Source: Comamonadaceae bacterium (GTDB lineage: Bacteria; Pseudomonadota; Gammaproteobacteria; Burkholderiales; Burkholderiaceae_C). Taken from it: 44,494 nucleotides of DNA. The translations under genes were made by a program, and so were the position numbers. Under the pieces are notes generated by a model. That model had not been told where the DNA came from and made no database searches. It saw only the letters and a list, made by a program, of their open reading frames with translations. This document shows, piece after piece, positions 33,167 through 41,646 of the stretch (positions are counted from its first letter, which is position 1; every line of letters begins with the position of its first letter). The stretch lies in NCBI GenBank assembly GCA_947378785.1, contig CANCLK010000114.1:1-44494 (forward strand), given 5' to 3'.

Positions 33167-34653
33167 CCGCTTGGACCAAAGGCGAGGCGTTCAAGCCGGT
33201 GGCTAAACGCGCCCTGGAGCAAGTGACATTGCCAGCAACAACACCCGAAACGGCGCCATTGCCGCCACCGCCTGCGACGCCCCATGTGCTGCAAACGCCA
33301 GCAGTGCCGAAGCAAGCACCGCCAGCACCTGCGCGGCCGCTGGCCAAAGATCTGTCCCCGGGCTATTTCGCGACCAAGATCGGTCTTCACAAAGCACTGC
33401 TGAAACGGATGGACTTGGCAGCGGCAGAAAGCCTGCCCGAGGAACAAATTCGCAGCCAGCTGGCCCACATGGTCGACTTGCTGATCTCCGAGGGGCAACT
33501 GCCTGTCAATGAGCACGAGCATCACCAACTGATCATCGATCTGCAAAACGAAGTACTCGGGCTCGGCCCGCTGGAACCATTGCTGGCAGACCACAGCATC
33601 AGCGAGATCATGGTCAATGGTTTTGACAAAGTATTTGTCGAACGCAAGGGACGACTCGAGTTGGTCGGTACCCGCTTCAACGACAACGATCACCTGATGA
33701 AAGTGATCGATAAAATTGTCTCGCGCGTCGGTCGACGTGTCGACGAGTCCAGCCCCATGGCCGATGCACGGCTGGCAGACGGCTCACGCGTGAATGCCAT
33801 TGTGCCGCCGGTGGCAATTGACGGCCCAGCATTGTCAATTCGTCGCTTTGAGGTCATCCCTTTGAAAATGGCTGACCTGATTGCCAAACACGCATTGACG
33901 TCGGGCATGGCCGAGCTGCTGGCCGGGTTCGTGAAAGCCAAAGTGAACATCCTGATCTCCGGCGGGACGGGTTCCGGCAAGACCACATTGCTGAACATTT
34001 TGTCGGGCTACATCCCAGAAGGTGAGCGCATCATCACCATTGAAGACACTGCAGAACTCCAGCTGCAGCAAAGCCATGTTGTGCGGCTGGAAACCCGCAC
34101 CCCTAACTTGGAAGGAACCGGTGAGGTGACCATGCGCTCGCTCGTCAAAAATAGCCTGCGCATGCGGCCAGACCGCATCGTCCTAGGTGAGGTGCGCGGC
34201 AGCGAAGTGATCGACATGCTGCAGGCGATGAACACCGGACACGACGGCTCGCTCACCACCGTGCATGCCAACTCCCCGCGCGATGCGCTGTCGCGCCTTG
34301 AAAACTTGGTCGGGCTCGGCGGTGTCAACTTGCCAGTGCGGGCGCTCAGACAACAGATCAGCTCTGGTATCAACGTCATCGTGCAGGCCAGCCGCTTGAA
34401 TGACGGCAGCCGAAAAATCACCAGCATCCATGAAATCACCGGCATGGAAGGCGATGTCATCACAACGCAAGAAATTTTCTTTTTTGACCGTCAGGGCATG
34501 AACCCCGATGGTTCGGTGATGGGCTCCTTCAGGGCCACCGGCGTTCGGCCACAACTGGCCGAAAAACTCATCACCTACGGCATCGTTCTCAACGAGAGTC
34601 TGTTTGATCCAACGCATCCGCTGGATGATTCAGGGGTGAAAGCTCAACCATGA
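33142..34653 (+). CDS. cpaF: Tad pilus assembly ATPase CpaF/TadA
   Basis: The protein has 503 aa. An N-terminal region of about 70 residues is proline- and alanine-rich and probably flexible. The type II/IV secretion ATPase follows, with LGPLEPLLADHSISEIMVNG, Walker A GGTGSGKTT (Lys280), the Walker B region MRPDRIVLGEVRGSE and the histidine box GHDGSLTTVHANSP. It powers pilus extension from the cytoplasmic face. It overlaps cpaE by 25 bases and tadB by four, as expected in one operon. Confidence 0.96.
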   Translation: MATLRDQIAAWTKGEAFKPVAKRALEQVTLPATTPETAPLPPPPATPHVLQTPAVPKQAPPAPARPLAKDLSPGYFATKIGLHKALLKRMDLAAAESLPEEQIRSQLAHMVDLLISEGQLPVNEHEHHQLIIDLQNEVLGLGPLEPLLADHSISEIMVNGFDKVFVERKGRLELVGTRFNDNDHLMKVIDKIVSRVGRRVDESSPMADARLADGSRVNAIVPPVAIDGPALSIRRFEVIPLKMADLIAKHALTSGMAELLAGFVKAKVNILISGGTGSGKTTLLNILSGYIPEGERIITIEDTAELQLQQSHVVRLETRTPNLEGTGEVTMRSLVKNSLRMRPDRIVLGEVRGSEVIDMLQAMNTGHDGSLTTVHANSPRDALSRLENLVGLGGVNLPVRALRQQISSGINVIVQASRLNDGSRKITSIHEITGMEGDVITTQEIFFFDRQGMNPDGSVMGSFRATGVRPQLAEKLITYGIVLNESLFDPTHPLDDSGVKAQP

Positions 34654-35630
34654 CGGAGAACCTACTATTCGCTGGACTGGCGCTCCTATTTTTACTGGTT
34701 GCTGGTGCAGCGGTCGGCCTGTCAACATTTTGGTCCCGGCGTTTCAGCGCTCATTCACGGGCCTTGTCGAGTCGCCTGAAGGATATTGCCCTGCGGCGCC
34801 GGGAAGACCCACAGAGCCAACTGCTCAAATCTGGCGGTGGCTTAGAAGCGGCGTGGCTGCAATGGATTTTGGGGCATGCACCAGGCGTTCATGCGCTGGG
34901 TCTGCTACTGATACGCTCGGGCAGCACGCACTCGACGGCCGAGGTCATGGCCCTCAGCGCCGGGCTAGGGCTGCTGGTCTGGCTGCCCCCCACCCTGCTG
35001 CTAAATGCACCCTGGGTCATATCCATCCTTGGCGGCCTGTTGGCTTTTTCACTGCCGTGGGTTTACCTGGTGCATCGTGAAAAAAAACGCCGTTTGCACT
35101 TTGAGGAACAGTTGCCCGAAGCCCTTGACTTCATGACGCGAGCCCTGCGCGCTGGTCACGGTTTGTCAGTCGCCATCGGCATGGTCGGCGATGAACTGCC
35201 TGACCCTATCGGACCGGAATTCAAAACCGTCTTTGAACACCTGAAACTTGGCATGACCTTTGACGATGCCATGGCGCAAATGGCCGATCGCATCAACAGC
35301 AGCGACCTGAATTTTTTGGTTATCGCCTTGATGATTCAACGCAAAACTGGCGGCAACCTGACCGAGCTTTTGACAACCCTTTCACTGACCGTGCGCGAGC
35401 GCATCAAGCTCAAAGGCAAGATCCGAATACTTGCCTCAGAAGGTAAGCTGTCCGGCATCATGATCGGCAGCTTGCCGTTCGCACTGGGCAGCATTCTGTC
35501 GGTTCTCAACCCGATTTACATGTCGACCCTCTGGACCACCAAGTCGGGGCAAACGTTGCTGCTGGTCAACGTCGTGATGATTATTTTGGGCGCCTTGTGG
35601 ATGTGGAAGATCGTCCAAATCAAGGTCTGA
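34650..35630 (+). CDS. tadB: Tad inner-membrane platform protein TadB
   Basis: The protein has 326 aa. It has an N-terminal helix, a pair of helices around residues 90-140, the GspF-type domain with EEQLPEALDFMTRALRAGHGL near residue 155, and a C-terminal helix pair. TadB and TadC form the membrane platform that couples the CpaF ATPase to the pilus. The ATG overlaps the cpaF stop by four bases. Eleven bases separate it from tadC. Nothing unusual is seen. Confidence 0.94.
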   Translation: MTENLLFAGLALLFLLVAGAAVGLSTFWSRRFSAHSRALSSRLKDIALRRREDPQSQLLKSGGGLEAAWLQWILGHAPGVHALGLLLIRSGSTHSTAEVMALSAGLGLLVWLPPTLLLNAPWVISILGGLLAFSLPWVYLVHREKKRRLHFEEQLPEALDFMTRALRAGHGLSVAIGMVGDELPDPIGPEFKTVFEHLKLGMTFDDAMAQMADRINSSDLNFLVIALMIQRKTGGNLTELLTTLSLTVRERIKLKGKIRILASEGKLSGIMIGSLPFALGSILSVLNPIYMSTLWTTKSGQTLLLVNVVMIILGALWMWKIVQIKV

Positions 35631-35641
35631 GGTGACACGCC

Positions 35642-36577
35642 GTGATTGACTTTTATTCACTTATCGCATTGACCGTTGCGTTCTTGGCCTACGCGTTGCT
35701 GGTGTGGGGTCTTGTCAAACTGCTCCATCAAAGACAGATCAACCGGCGACTTCAACAGACGCACAGTGCGCAGTCAACGGCCACAGTTCACGAACCGCTG
35801 CAAGTGCAGCAAGAAGGCGGCTGGCATGCGCTGCTCGTGTCCATGTCTAAGCTGTCTGTTCCTGAAGGCGACTGGCAAAATTCACAGCTCAGGCTGAAGT
35901 TCATTCGTGCCGGTTTCAGAGGACCGACTGCAGCCCAAACCTACTTCTCCATTAAAACAATCTTAACGCTGGTCTTGCCGCTGCTGGTGGCCTTGCTGAT
36001 CGGCGTTTGGTCGCCCGCAACGCCCTACCCGCGCTTGGCTTTGTATGCCGTGTCGTTGGCCGGGATCGGTTACTACCTGCCTGACATTTACCTCGGATGG
36101 ATGACGCGACGCCGCTTGGACGAAATGCGCGACACGCTACCCGACCTGATTGACCTCTTGGTCATCTGCACTGAAGCAGGCTTGGGCATGGACGGCGCCA
36201 TCAACCGCGTGTCACTGGAAATTGCTCGCAGCAGCAAGATCCTCGCAGAAGAATTTAATTTGGCAGCTCTTGAAATACGGGCAGGCTCGGGCCGCTCAAC
36301 GGCCTTGAAAAATCTCGCCTTGCGCATCAACCTAGAAGACTTGGATGGGCTGGTTTCGATGCTGGTGCAAGCTGACAGGTTTGGGACCAGCGTGGCTGAG
36401 TCGCTACGCATCCAGTCTGAGGTGATGCGCATGAAGCGGATGCAACGTGCCGAAGAAATCGCCGCCAAAGTACCAGTGAAGATGCTGATCCCGTTAATCT
36501 TCTTTATCTTCCCGGCACTTTTATCTGTCCTCATCGGACCGGCGGTGATTCAGATCTCAGCAATGTTCTCGAAATAA
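35642..36577 (+). CDS. tadC: Tad inner-membrane platform protein TadC
   Basis: The protein has 311 aa and starts with GTG at 35642, after AGGTGA at a six-base spacing. The GspF-type domain is shown by RDTLPDLIDLLVICTEAGLG near residue 160 and QADRFGTSVAESLRIQSE near residue 240, with membrane helices before and after. It partners TadB. It is the last gene of the Tad operon here: the next gene converges with 15 bp between, and no strong terminator is visible. TadD-type TPR genes, usual after tadC, are absent. Confidence 0.94.
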   Translation: MIDFYSLIALTVAFLAYALLVWGLVKLLHQRQINRRLQQTHSAQSTATVHEPLQVQQEGGWHALLVSMSKLSVPEGDWQNSQLRLKFIRAGFRGPTAAQTYFSIKTILTLVLPLLVALLIGVWSPATPYPRLALYAVSLAGIGYYLPDIYLGWMTRRRLDEMRDTLPDLIDLLVICTEAGLGMDGAINRVSLEIARSSKILAEEFNLAALEIRAGSGRSTALKNLALRINLEDLDGLVSMLVQADRFGTSVAESLRIQSEVMRMKRMQRAEEIAAKVPVKMLIPLIFFIFPALLSVLIGPAVIQISAMFSK

Positions 36578-36592
36578 CACGCGAGGCTTGAT

Positions 36593-37720
36593 TTAGGCTT
36601 GAACCTGAGTGCTGACATTCGTACTCTTGCGGGCCGTCAGCCGCCGCCAAATTCTGCTGAGCTTGGCAGGAATCTCCCGTACCAGTAGACCTAAGCCGTA
36701 CAAATCAAAAGCGCGCGCCCTCAGCAGTCGCCCCCTTTCCGTACGGTCTGAAACCAGTCGCCACCACGATGAAGGCATCAACAGAGGGTGCCGTGCGTAA
36801 AACCGGCCTGAGGTGAGTCGACGAGGCAGCACGGTAGCGTCTGACAGCTTGATACTTTCAGACGCGAAGTTGAGCCCACAGTCAACAGTGGATGCCAATG
36901 TTGCCCAAAAACGAGGGTTGGATTCAATCACGAAAACATCACCGGTTTTTGTATCGAGACGAACATCCGCATTCATCAAACCGTTGTAATGGCTCATGCG
37001 GCATATTTTTTCGGCGATCTCTTCCAGCTTAGGGTGGGGCATGAAGTCGATGAAGAACTTACCCGGTCTGTGGATCGACACAGCCCGAAGCTGACCCGCC
37101 ACCGAAAACAAGTTGATGTCCATGTCAATGCCCTCGATGTATTTTTGTGCAATGAGCGGGCTGAATTGGTACGCGGCATTCTTCACTATGCACACGTCGA
37201 GTGCATTGCGGCTGTTCACAAGTTGAACGCCGTTTGAACCTGATTCATTGCTTGGCTTAATGATGAATGGCAAGCCCAATTCGGATTCAATCGTGTCGAA
37301 ATCGAGATTCGACTTAGGGCCAATAAACAGTGTCAATGGCACCGGCAATGCGTTGGCCAAACAGAACTGATAGAAGGCCCATTTGTCATCGAACATATTC
37401 AGCGTTGCCAAGTCTGGTACTGGAATTGATCTGAGGCTCAAACGGCCCTGCACGCGGTTGACGAGGCGAATGGCTTCGCAGTCAAAAGGAATGAGGAGAG
37501 CGTGGGCATTTTGCTGCGCCATGTGGTTGATGACGCGCACCACAGCTTCGTCTTGAGTGAGGTCCATCACGGCGTGCTGACGGCATAGATGAGACCATCG
37601 CAGCGCTGCAGTCTGCTGGCCACCAATGAGCGCGCAGCGCGTATTGCCGGCACTGTGCATGGCCTGAAGAACCGGCAGCGCAAGGCGGGGGCTATTGCCA
37701 ATGAGTATGAAATCGACCAT
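36593..37720 (-). CDS. ATP-grasp ligase of unknown substrate
   Basis: The protein has 375 aa from ATG 37720 (MVDFILIGNSPRLALPV), with GGTGA four bases upstream; the longer frame to 37828 is not family-like. A pre-ATP-grasp Rossmann region comes first. The ATP-grasp core has LPFIIKPSNESGSNGV near residue 152, QKYIEGIDMDINLF, and the metal-binding FVIESNPRFWATLAS. Such enzymes join a carboxylate to an amine, often in cell-wall, peptide or polysaccharide tailoring. The C-terminal 90 residues are basic. It converges on tadC, and no substrate-specific neighbour helps. The function is open. Confidence 0.85.
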   Translation of the reverse strand: MVDFILIGNSPRLALPVLQAMHSAGNTRCALIGGQQTAALRWSHLCRQHAVMDLTQDEAVVRVINHMAQQNAHALLIPFDCEAIRLVNRVQGRLSLRSIPVPDLATLNMFDDKWAFYQFCLANALPVPLTLFIGPKSNLDFDTIESELGLPFIIKPSNESGSNGVQLVNSRNALDVCIVKNAAYQFSPLIAQKYIEGIDMDINLFSVAGQLRAVSIHRPGKFFIDFMPHPKLEEIAEKICRMSHYNGLMNADVRLDTKTGDVFVIESNPRFWATLASTVDCGLNFASESIKLSDATVLPRRLTSGRFYARHPLLMPSSWWRLVSDRTERGRLLRARAFDLYGLGLLVREIPAKLSRIWRRLTARKSTNVSTQVQA

Positions 37721-37818
37721 TGATTCACCGGTCCTAGACGAAGTACACATTGACTTCGTCATCAAGTGAAACCATAGCGCCGAATGTGTCGAGCGCGGTA
37801 ACTCGACTGAAGAAATTT

Positions 37819-37847
37819 TTGCAGGCACTTTGCTGAGCAGCCTGCAA
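37819..37847 (-). terminator. Hairpin after the MBL-fold gene, possible weak terminator
   Basis: TTGCAGGC, a 13-base loop and GCCTGCAA form an 8-bp stem 19 bp after the hydrolase stop. On the minus strand it is followed by AAAAATTTCTT rather than a clean T run. Its role as terminator is therefore uncertain. Confidence 0.35.
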
Positions 37848-37865
37848 GCCGCGTTTACCTCGAGC

Positions 37866-38720
37866 TTAAAACTCTAGCGTCTGCCCCTCGGTCATGGGCA
37901 CAATTTTGGTTGAAGAGCCTTTCATGGCGGCTTGGAACTCAGCCAATGTGCCCTTGGTCAGCGGGTTCGAGTTGTAGTGCATGGGGATCACGGCTTTGGT
38001 TTTGATCCACTTTTTCATGGCGTAGGCCGCGTCATCCGGGTCCATGGTGAAATTGCCACCAATGGGAATCAGCACCAGATCTGGCTTGTAGCGGTCACTG
38101 ATGAACTTCATGTCGCCAAACAAACCGGTGTCGCCCATGTGCCAAATCTTGAAACCGTTTTCAAGCTGGATGATGTAGCCCATGGCTTCGCCGGCAGGGT
38201 GCGATTCGTTCTTGTCGGTCGCGGGATTCTTAAACACGATCAGGGACGAGTGCTCGGCCTGGACAGCCGTGACTTTGATGCCAGGCAAGGGCTGAACGTT
38301 GCCTGTTTTGTTGAACCGATGACCGAGATTCGGGGGCAACAAGCCCAGCGTGTGCAAAGGCGTGACCATGTCGGCCGGGCCGTACAAAACCGTGTTGTTC
38401 AGCTTGGCTAGCGCGGGCGCATCACCCAAGTGGTCAACGTGCGCATGGGTGACCAACAACAGGTCGATCTTGCCCAAGGCAGCTAAATCAGCTTTGAAAG
38501 CTGCTGGCGCTTTAGGGCCACCAGTGATCCATGGGTCAATCACAATGATTTTCCCGGTTGGCGTTTTGATACGGAATCCAGCTTGTCCTAGCCACAAAAG
38601 CTCAGTTTTACCGGTCACTGCGGCCGCCTTTTCAGGCTGCGCGTAGACCGTCGTGGCCGCCATGCTAAGGGCCCCTACCGAAGCCGCTAGAAGTGTCTTG
38701 AGAAGAAAAGAAGAAGGCAT
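37866..38720 (-). CDS. Exported metal-dependent hydrolase, MBL fold (UPF0173-like)
   Basis: The protein has 284 aa with a signal peptide ending TTVYAQ at about residue 28. The zinc motif HAHVDH is at residues 92-97. The later metal ligands lie in HMGDTGLFGDM and IPMHYNSNP, as in the UPF0173 group of metallo-beta-lactamase-fold hydrolases. Most UPF0173 members are cytoplasmic; this one should act in the periplasm. The ATG follows GGAG at a seven-base spacing. It is divergent from the solute-binding protein gene across a region with a long inverted repeat. The substrate is unknown. Confidence 0.9.
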   Translation of the reverse strand: MPSSFLLKTLLAASVGALSMAATTVYAQPEKAAAVTGKTELLWLGQAGFRIKTPTGKIIVIDPWITGGPKAPAAFKADLAALGKIDLLLVTHAHVDHLGDAPALAKLNNTVLYGPADMVTPLHTLGLLPPNLGHRFNKTGNVQPLPGIKVTAVQAEHSSLIVFKNPATDKNESHPAGEAMGYIIQLENGFKIWHMGDTGLFGDMKFISDRYKPDLVLIPIGGNFTMDPDDAAYAMKKWIKTKAVIPMHYNSNPLTKGTLAEFQAAMKGSSTKIVPMTEGQTLEF

Positions 38721-38785
38721 GCGATGACTCCAAAAATAGTATTAATTTCCGCAACGAATCCTAATGGGGTTCTGCCAGAAGGACA

Positions 38786-38852
38786 CTAGGGTTTCTCATA
38801 GTGGGGCATAGAAAGACTTTTTTGCCCGGATGTCTTTTCCCTGAGAAACTAG
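38786..38852. repeat. Long imperfect inverted repeat in a divergent promoter region
   Basis: CTAGGGTTTCTCA (38786-38798) pairs with TGAGAAACTAG (38842-38852) with a two-base bulge. Inside, GGGCATAGAAAGAC pairs partly with GTCTTTTCCC. The whole 67-bp element could fold as one long hairpin, and it ends 23 bp before the start codon of the solute-binding protein gene. Confidence 0.6.
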
Positions 38853-38875
38853 CCTTTTTATAGTCAGGGATGGTC

Positions 38876-39691
38876 ATGCCAACATTTTTGCGTTCCTTTT
38901 GGTCTTCAGTGGCGGCACTTGCCATCTTGGGCTGGACCCTCATGGCAACGCCAAGTCATGCGCAGGTGGCATCGTTTTTTGCGCCCTCCGGGACCCTGCG
39001 GGCATCGATCAATTTGGGCAACCCCATTCTGGCGAACAAAAATTCATCTGGACAAGCTGTGGGCGTGTCTGTTGACTTGGCGACCGAGCTGGCCAAGCGT
39101 CTGGGGCTACCCCTCGAGTTGGTGATTTTTGATGCCGCCGGAAAGTCAGTCGATGCGCTGAGCCAGGACAAAGCGGACATTGGTTTTTTTGCCATCGACC
39201 CGGTGCGCGGAAAAGACATCGCATTCACAGCCCCTTATGTGTTGATTGAGGGCAGTTACCTGGTTCGCCAAGACTCAGCATTGACCCGAAATGAAGAAGT
39301 CGACCGAGCGGGGACTCGCATCGCGGTTGGTAAGGGAAGTGCTTACGATTTGTTTTTAACCCGCGAAATCAAAAGCGCGCAGATCATGCGTGCACCCACA
39401 TCGCCAACCACCGTGGATTTTTTCCTAGCCCAAAATTTGGAGGTCGCGGCAGGCGTGAAGCAGCAACTGGAAATGGACGCCAAGCGCTTGCCCAAGCTGC
39501 GTTTGTTGCCGGGCCGCTTCATGGTGATTGAACAGGCCATGGGCTTGCCCAAAAACCGGAACGATGAAGCGCGCGTCTATCTACAGCGGTTCGTAGAAGA
39601 GATGAAGTCGTCAGGCTTTGTCGCCAATGCGTTAACCAAGCATCAAATCGAAGGGGCTGTCTTGGCGCCACTGGTGGCTGCGAAGCCTTGA
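38876..39691 (+). CDS. Periplasmic solute-binding protein, amino-acid type (SBP_bac_3)
   Basis: The protein has 271 aa from ATG 38876. AGGGA lies five bases before it, whereas the ATG at 38870 overlaps that site. The signal peptide ends at about residue 30 (ATPSHAQ). The type II binding fold is shown by GQAVGVSVDLATELAKRLGL, DIGFFAIDPVRGKDIAFTAPY and GTRIAVGKGSAYDLFL. Such proteins bind polar amino acids or related compounds for ABC importers, or act as sensors. No permease or ATPase genes are adjacent, so it is an orphan binder. It converges on the di-haem protein gene. Confidence 0.9.
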   Translation: MPTFLRSFWSSVAALAILGWTLMATPSHAQVASFFAPSGTLRASINLGNPILANKNSSGQAVGVSVDLATELAKRLGLPLELVIFDAAGKSVDALSQDKADIGFFAIDPVRGKDIAFTAPYVLIEGSYLVRQDSALTRNEEVDRAGTRIAVGKGSAYDLFLTREIKSAQIMRAPTSPTTVDFFLAQNLEVAAGVKQQLEMDAKRLPKLRLLPGRFMVIEQAMGLPKNRNDEARVYLQRFVEEMKSSGFVANALTKHQIEGAVLAPLVAAKP

Positions 39692-39700
39692 ACATGGAGG

Positions 39701-40930
39701 TCAACGGGCTGTCCAGCCGTCATTGAGGGTTTTGAGGAATGCGATGACATCTTCAATTTCAGCATCGTTCAGTGCGGGCGCGTCCCCGGGCTGACGGTCG
39801 TAGGGCACCTCTTTGGTGTTCACGTTGACGCGGTACTTTAGCGGAACGTCGTCAAACTTTTTGATGCTGCCGTCCGGGTTGGCCGGGTACCACTTCTCTG
39901 GATGGGTATCGCGCTGCACGTAAAAAACTAGCGCGTCTTTCAGGGTCTTGAATTTCCCGTTGTGAAAGAACACCGGACGCAGCGCCACATTGCGAAGGGA
40001 CGGAACTTTGAACGCGCCGCACAAATCGCCTCGCGCCTTCAAGTCAACTCGACCACACAGGCCGAGGTCAAAATAAGTGGGCTTGCTGTTGGCCGCGATC
40101 TCGGCATTTCTCGGCACACCCAGGTTGTCATAAGTGAAGTCGGTGAACAGCGGATGATCGCCGTTGGCTGATTTTTCGGAGGTGTGGCACGACGCACAGT
40201 TGCCCTTCGCTGCGTCATTGAACAATGCCAGGCCACGCGCTTCAGGTGCACTCAAGGTCGCTTTTTTGCGCAGCACCGCGTCGTACTTGCTGGAGAACGA
40301 TTGGAAAACTTTGTCTTCCAGTTGGTAGCGCTGCAGCGCTTGCGTGAGTTTGTCAAAAGCACTGTCAACGTCATTCAGTACGTCGACGCCATACACAGAT
40401 TTAAAGTCTGCCACCCATGTCGCATTGGCTATTTTTCGAACCACGCTGGCCTTGTCCGGGTTGGCCATCTCGATGTCTCTGAGCAACGGGCCGGCAGCCT
40501 GAATCGCCAACGAATCAGCCCGGCCGTCCCAGAAAAATCCGCCCTTTGGCGTTCCCTCTGCGTCAAAGTGAAATGCCTTGTTGGTGGCGAGGTAACGCAA
40601 AGAACCGGAGGACCTCACGCCTTGCAGGCTCAAATCGGCGCCGCCCAACTGGGCTGCCAGCGCATTGGGGGCCGCGTGTCCAACAACTGCAGAGTGACAA
40701 CTGGCACACGACTGCCGCCCTGATGCGGACAAGGAGAGATCGTTAAACGCCTTTTCACCCAGTGCCGCTTCCGGACTCAGGCGCTGAACAGAATTACCTA
40801 GGCTACAAGCTGTGGTCAGCACCGCGACGCCAAAGACCATCAGCACCGACACCAGACTACCTCGAAGCCAAGCCCAACCACGGCACTGGGTGGCCACCGG
40901 CTTGTTTTTAAGGCTCTTTTCCTGCGACAT
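39701..40930 (-). CDS. Di-haem cytochrome c peroxidase/MauG-family protein
   Basis: The protein has 409 aa. An N-terminal hydrophobic segment (residues 24-41) ends in LTTAC, perhaps a lipobox. Two c-type haem sites are seen, CASCH at 75-79 and CASCH at 245-249. Supporting motifs are GGFFWDGRADSL and FKVPSLRNVALRPVFFHNG, typical of the CcpA/MauG superfamily. These periplasmic enzymes reduce hydrogen peroxide or oxidise protein or small substrates. The size is larger than a standard CcpA of about 330 residues, with an insertion near the C-terminal distal side. No Shine-Dalgarno is clear before the ATG. The partner is unknown. Confidence 0.92.
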   Translation of the reverse strand: MSQEKSLKNKPVATQCRGWAWLRGSLVSVLMVFGVAVLTTACSLGNSVQRLSPEAALGEKAFNDLSLSASGRQSCASCHSAVVGHAAPNALAAQLGGADLSLQGVRSSGSLRYLATNKAFHFDAEGTPKGGFFWDGRADSLAIQAAGPLLRDIEMANPDKASVVRKIANATWVADFKSVYGVDVLNDVDSAFDKLTQALQRYQLEDKVFQSFSSKYDAVLRKKATLSAPEARGLALFNDAAKGNCASCHTSEKSANGDHPLFTDFTYDNLGVPRNAEIAANSKPTYFDLGLCGRVDLKARGDLCGAFKVPSLRNVALRPVFFHNGKFKTLKDALVFYVQRDTHPEKWYPANPDGSIKKFDDVPLKYRVNVNTKEVPYDRQPGDAPALNDAEIEDVIAFLKTLNDGWTAR

Positions 40931-41054
40931 GGAAAGATTCTAAACAGGAATTATTCTTATTTGTAATTTTTTCATGCTCAGCTTGCTTTCAGCGAAACAT
41001 CGTTGCAAAGTCATTTCGGGGGTTGGACCAATGACCAGAAACGGATTGACCATC

Positions 41055-41513
41055 ATGAAAAAAACTTGGATTTTGATCACCGATGCCGAACGTGCACGGT
41101 GCTTCGAACGTGACACTTCGGACCACAGTCTCAAGGAACTGACTGACTTCATTCACCCACGCGTCAGTCTTCAGGGCAAGGCTGGTGGGGGAGATATGAC
41201 GGGTGAGGCGGGTAAGGGACATGGGCGCACCGGACACGCCGGGACACAGTTTGAACCGCACACAGAAGCCCTCGCAAAAGAGCGTGCTAACTTCGCCCGC
41301 GATCTGGCGAATTACCTCAACACGGGGGTGGCCGAGCGCAGTTGCCATGCGTTGGTGCTGGTCGCGACCAGCCCGATGCTAGGAGAAATTAAGTCTCAAC
41401 TGAACTCTGCTTCCGACAAAGTGCTCGTCCGTTGCATTGCCAGCGACCTGACCCGATACACCGGCCGAGACTTAGAAAAACGGGTAGAGATCGCCTTGCG
41501 ATTGCCCGAATAA
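41055..41513 (+). CDS. Host attachment protein family (PF10116-like)
   Basis: The protein has 152 aa from ATG 41055 (MKKTWILITDAERARCFER); GGA lies nine bases upstream. The longer frame from 40974 adds non-conserved residues from the promoter region. The family's opening TWILIADxxRARxF pattern and the central segment FARDLANYLNTG are seen, with a glycine- and histidine-rich loop between. The name comes from an Agrobacterium attachment study; the fold resembles release-factor eRF1-type domains, and the biochemical role is not known. It is cytoplasmic, with no signal peptide. It is divergent from the di-haem protein gene. Confidence 0.85.
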   Translation: MKKTWILITDAERARCFERDTSDHSLKELTDFIHPRVSLQGKAGGGDMTGEAGKGHGRTGHAGTQFEPHTEALAKERANFARDLANYLNTGVAERSCHALVLVATSPMLGEIKSQLNSASDKVLVRCIASDLTRYTGRDLEKRVEIALRLPE

Positions 41514-41520
41514 AGGGAAA

Positions 41521-41547
41521 ACACTTGAGGGATAACACTTGAGGATA
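41521..41547 (+). repeat. Two-copy 13-14 bp tandem repeat
   Basis: ACACTTGAGGGATA is followed directly by ACACTTGAGGATA, differing by one base. It lies just after the host-attachment gene stop and looks like a local duplication. Confidence 0.8.
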
Positions 41548-41646
41548 GTCGTTCATCTCCATAGCAAATCTATCCAATGCCTGATAACGTAACGGTGCTT
41601 TCGGGCAGGGTTCAGTCAACTCCGATCATTCATTTTTGGACGCTCA

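Noticed and set aside
36584..36602. Repeated AGGCTTGA between tadC and the ATP-grasp gene
   Set aside because: An 8-base repeat in a convergent junction is expected by chance, and no hairpin forms.
41055..41513. Phage origin suggested by the name host attachment protein
   Set aside because: The family is chromosomal and widespread, and no phage structural, integrase or attachment-site sequence is nearby.
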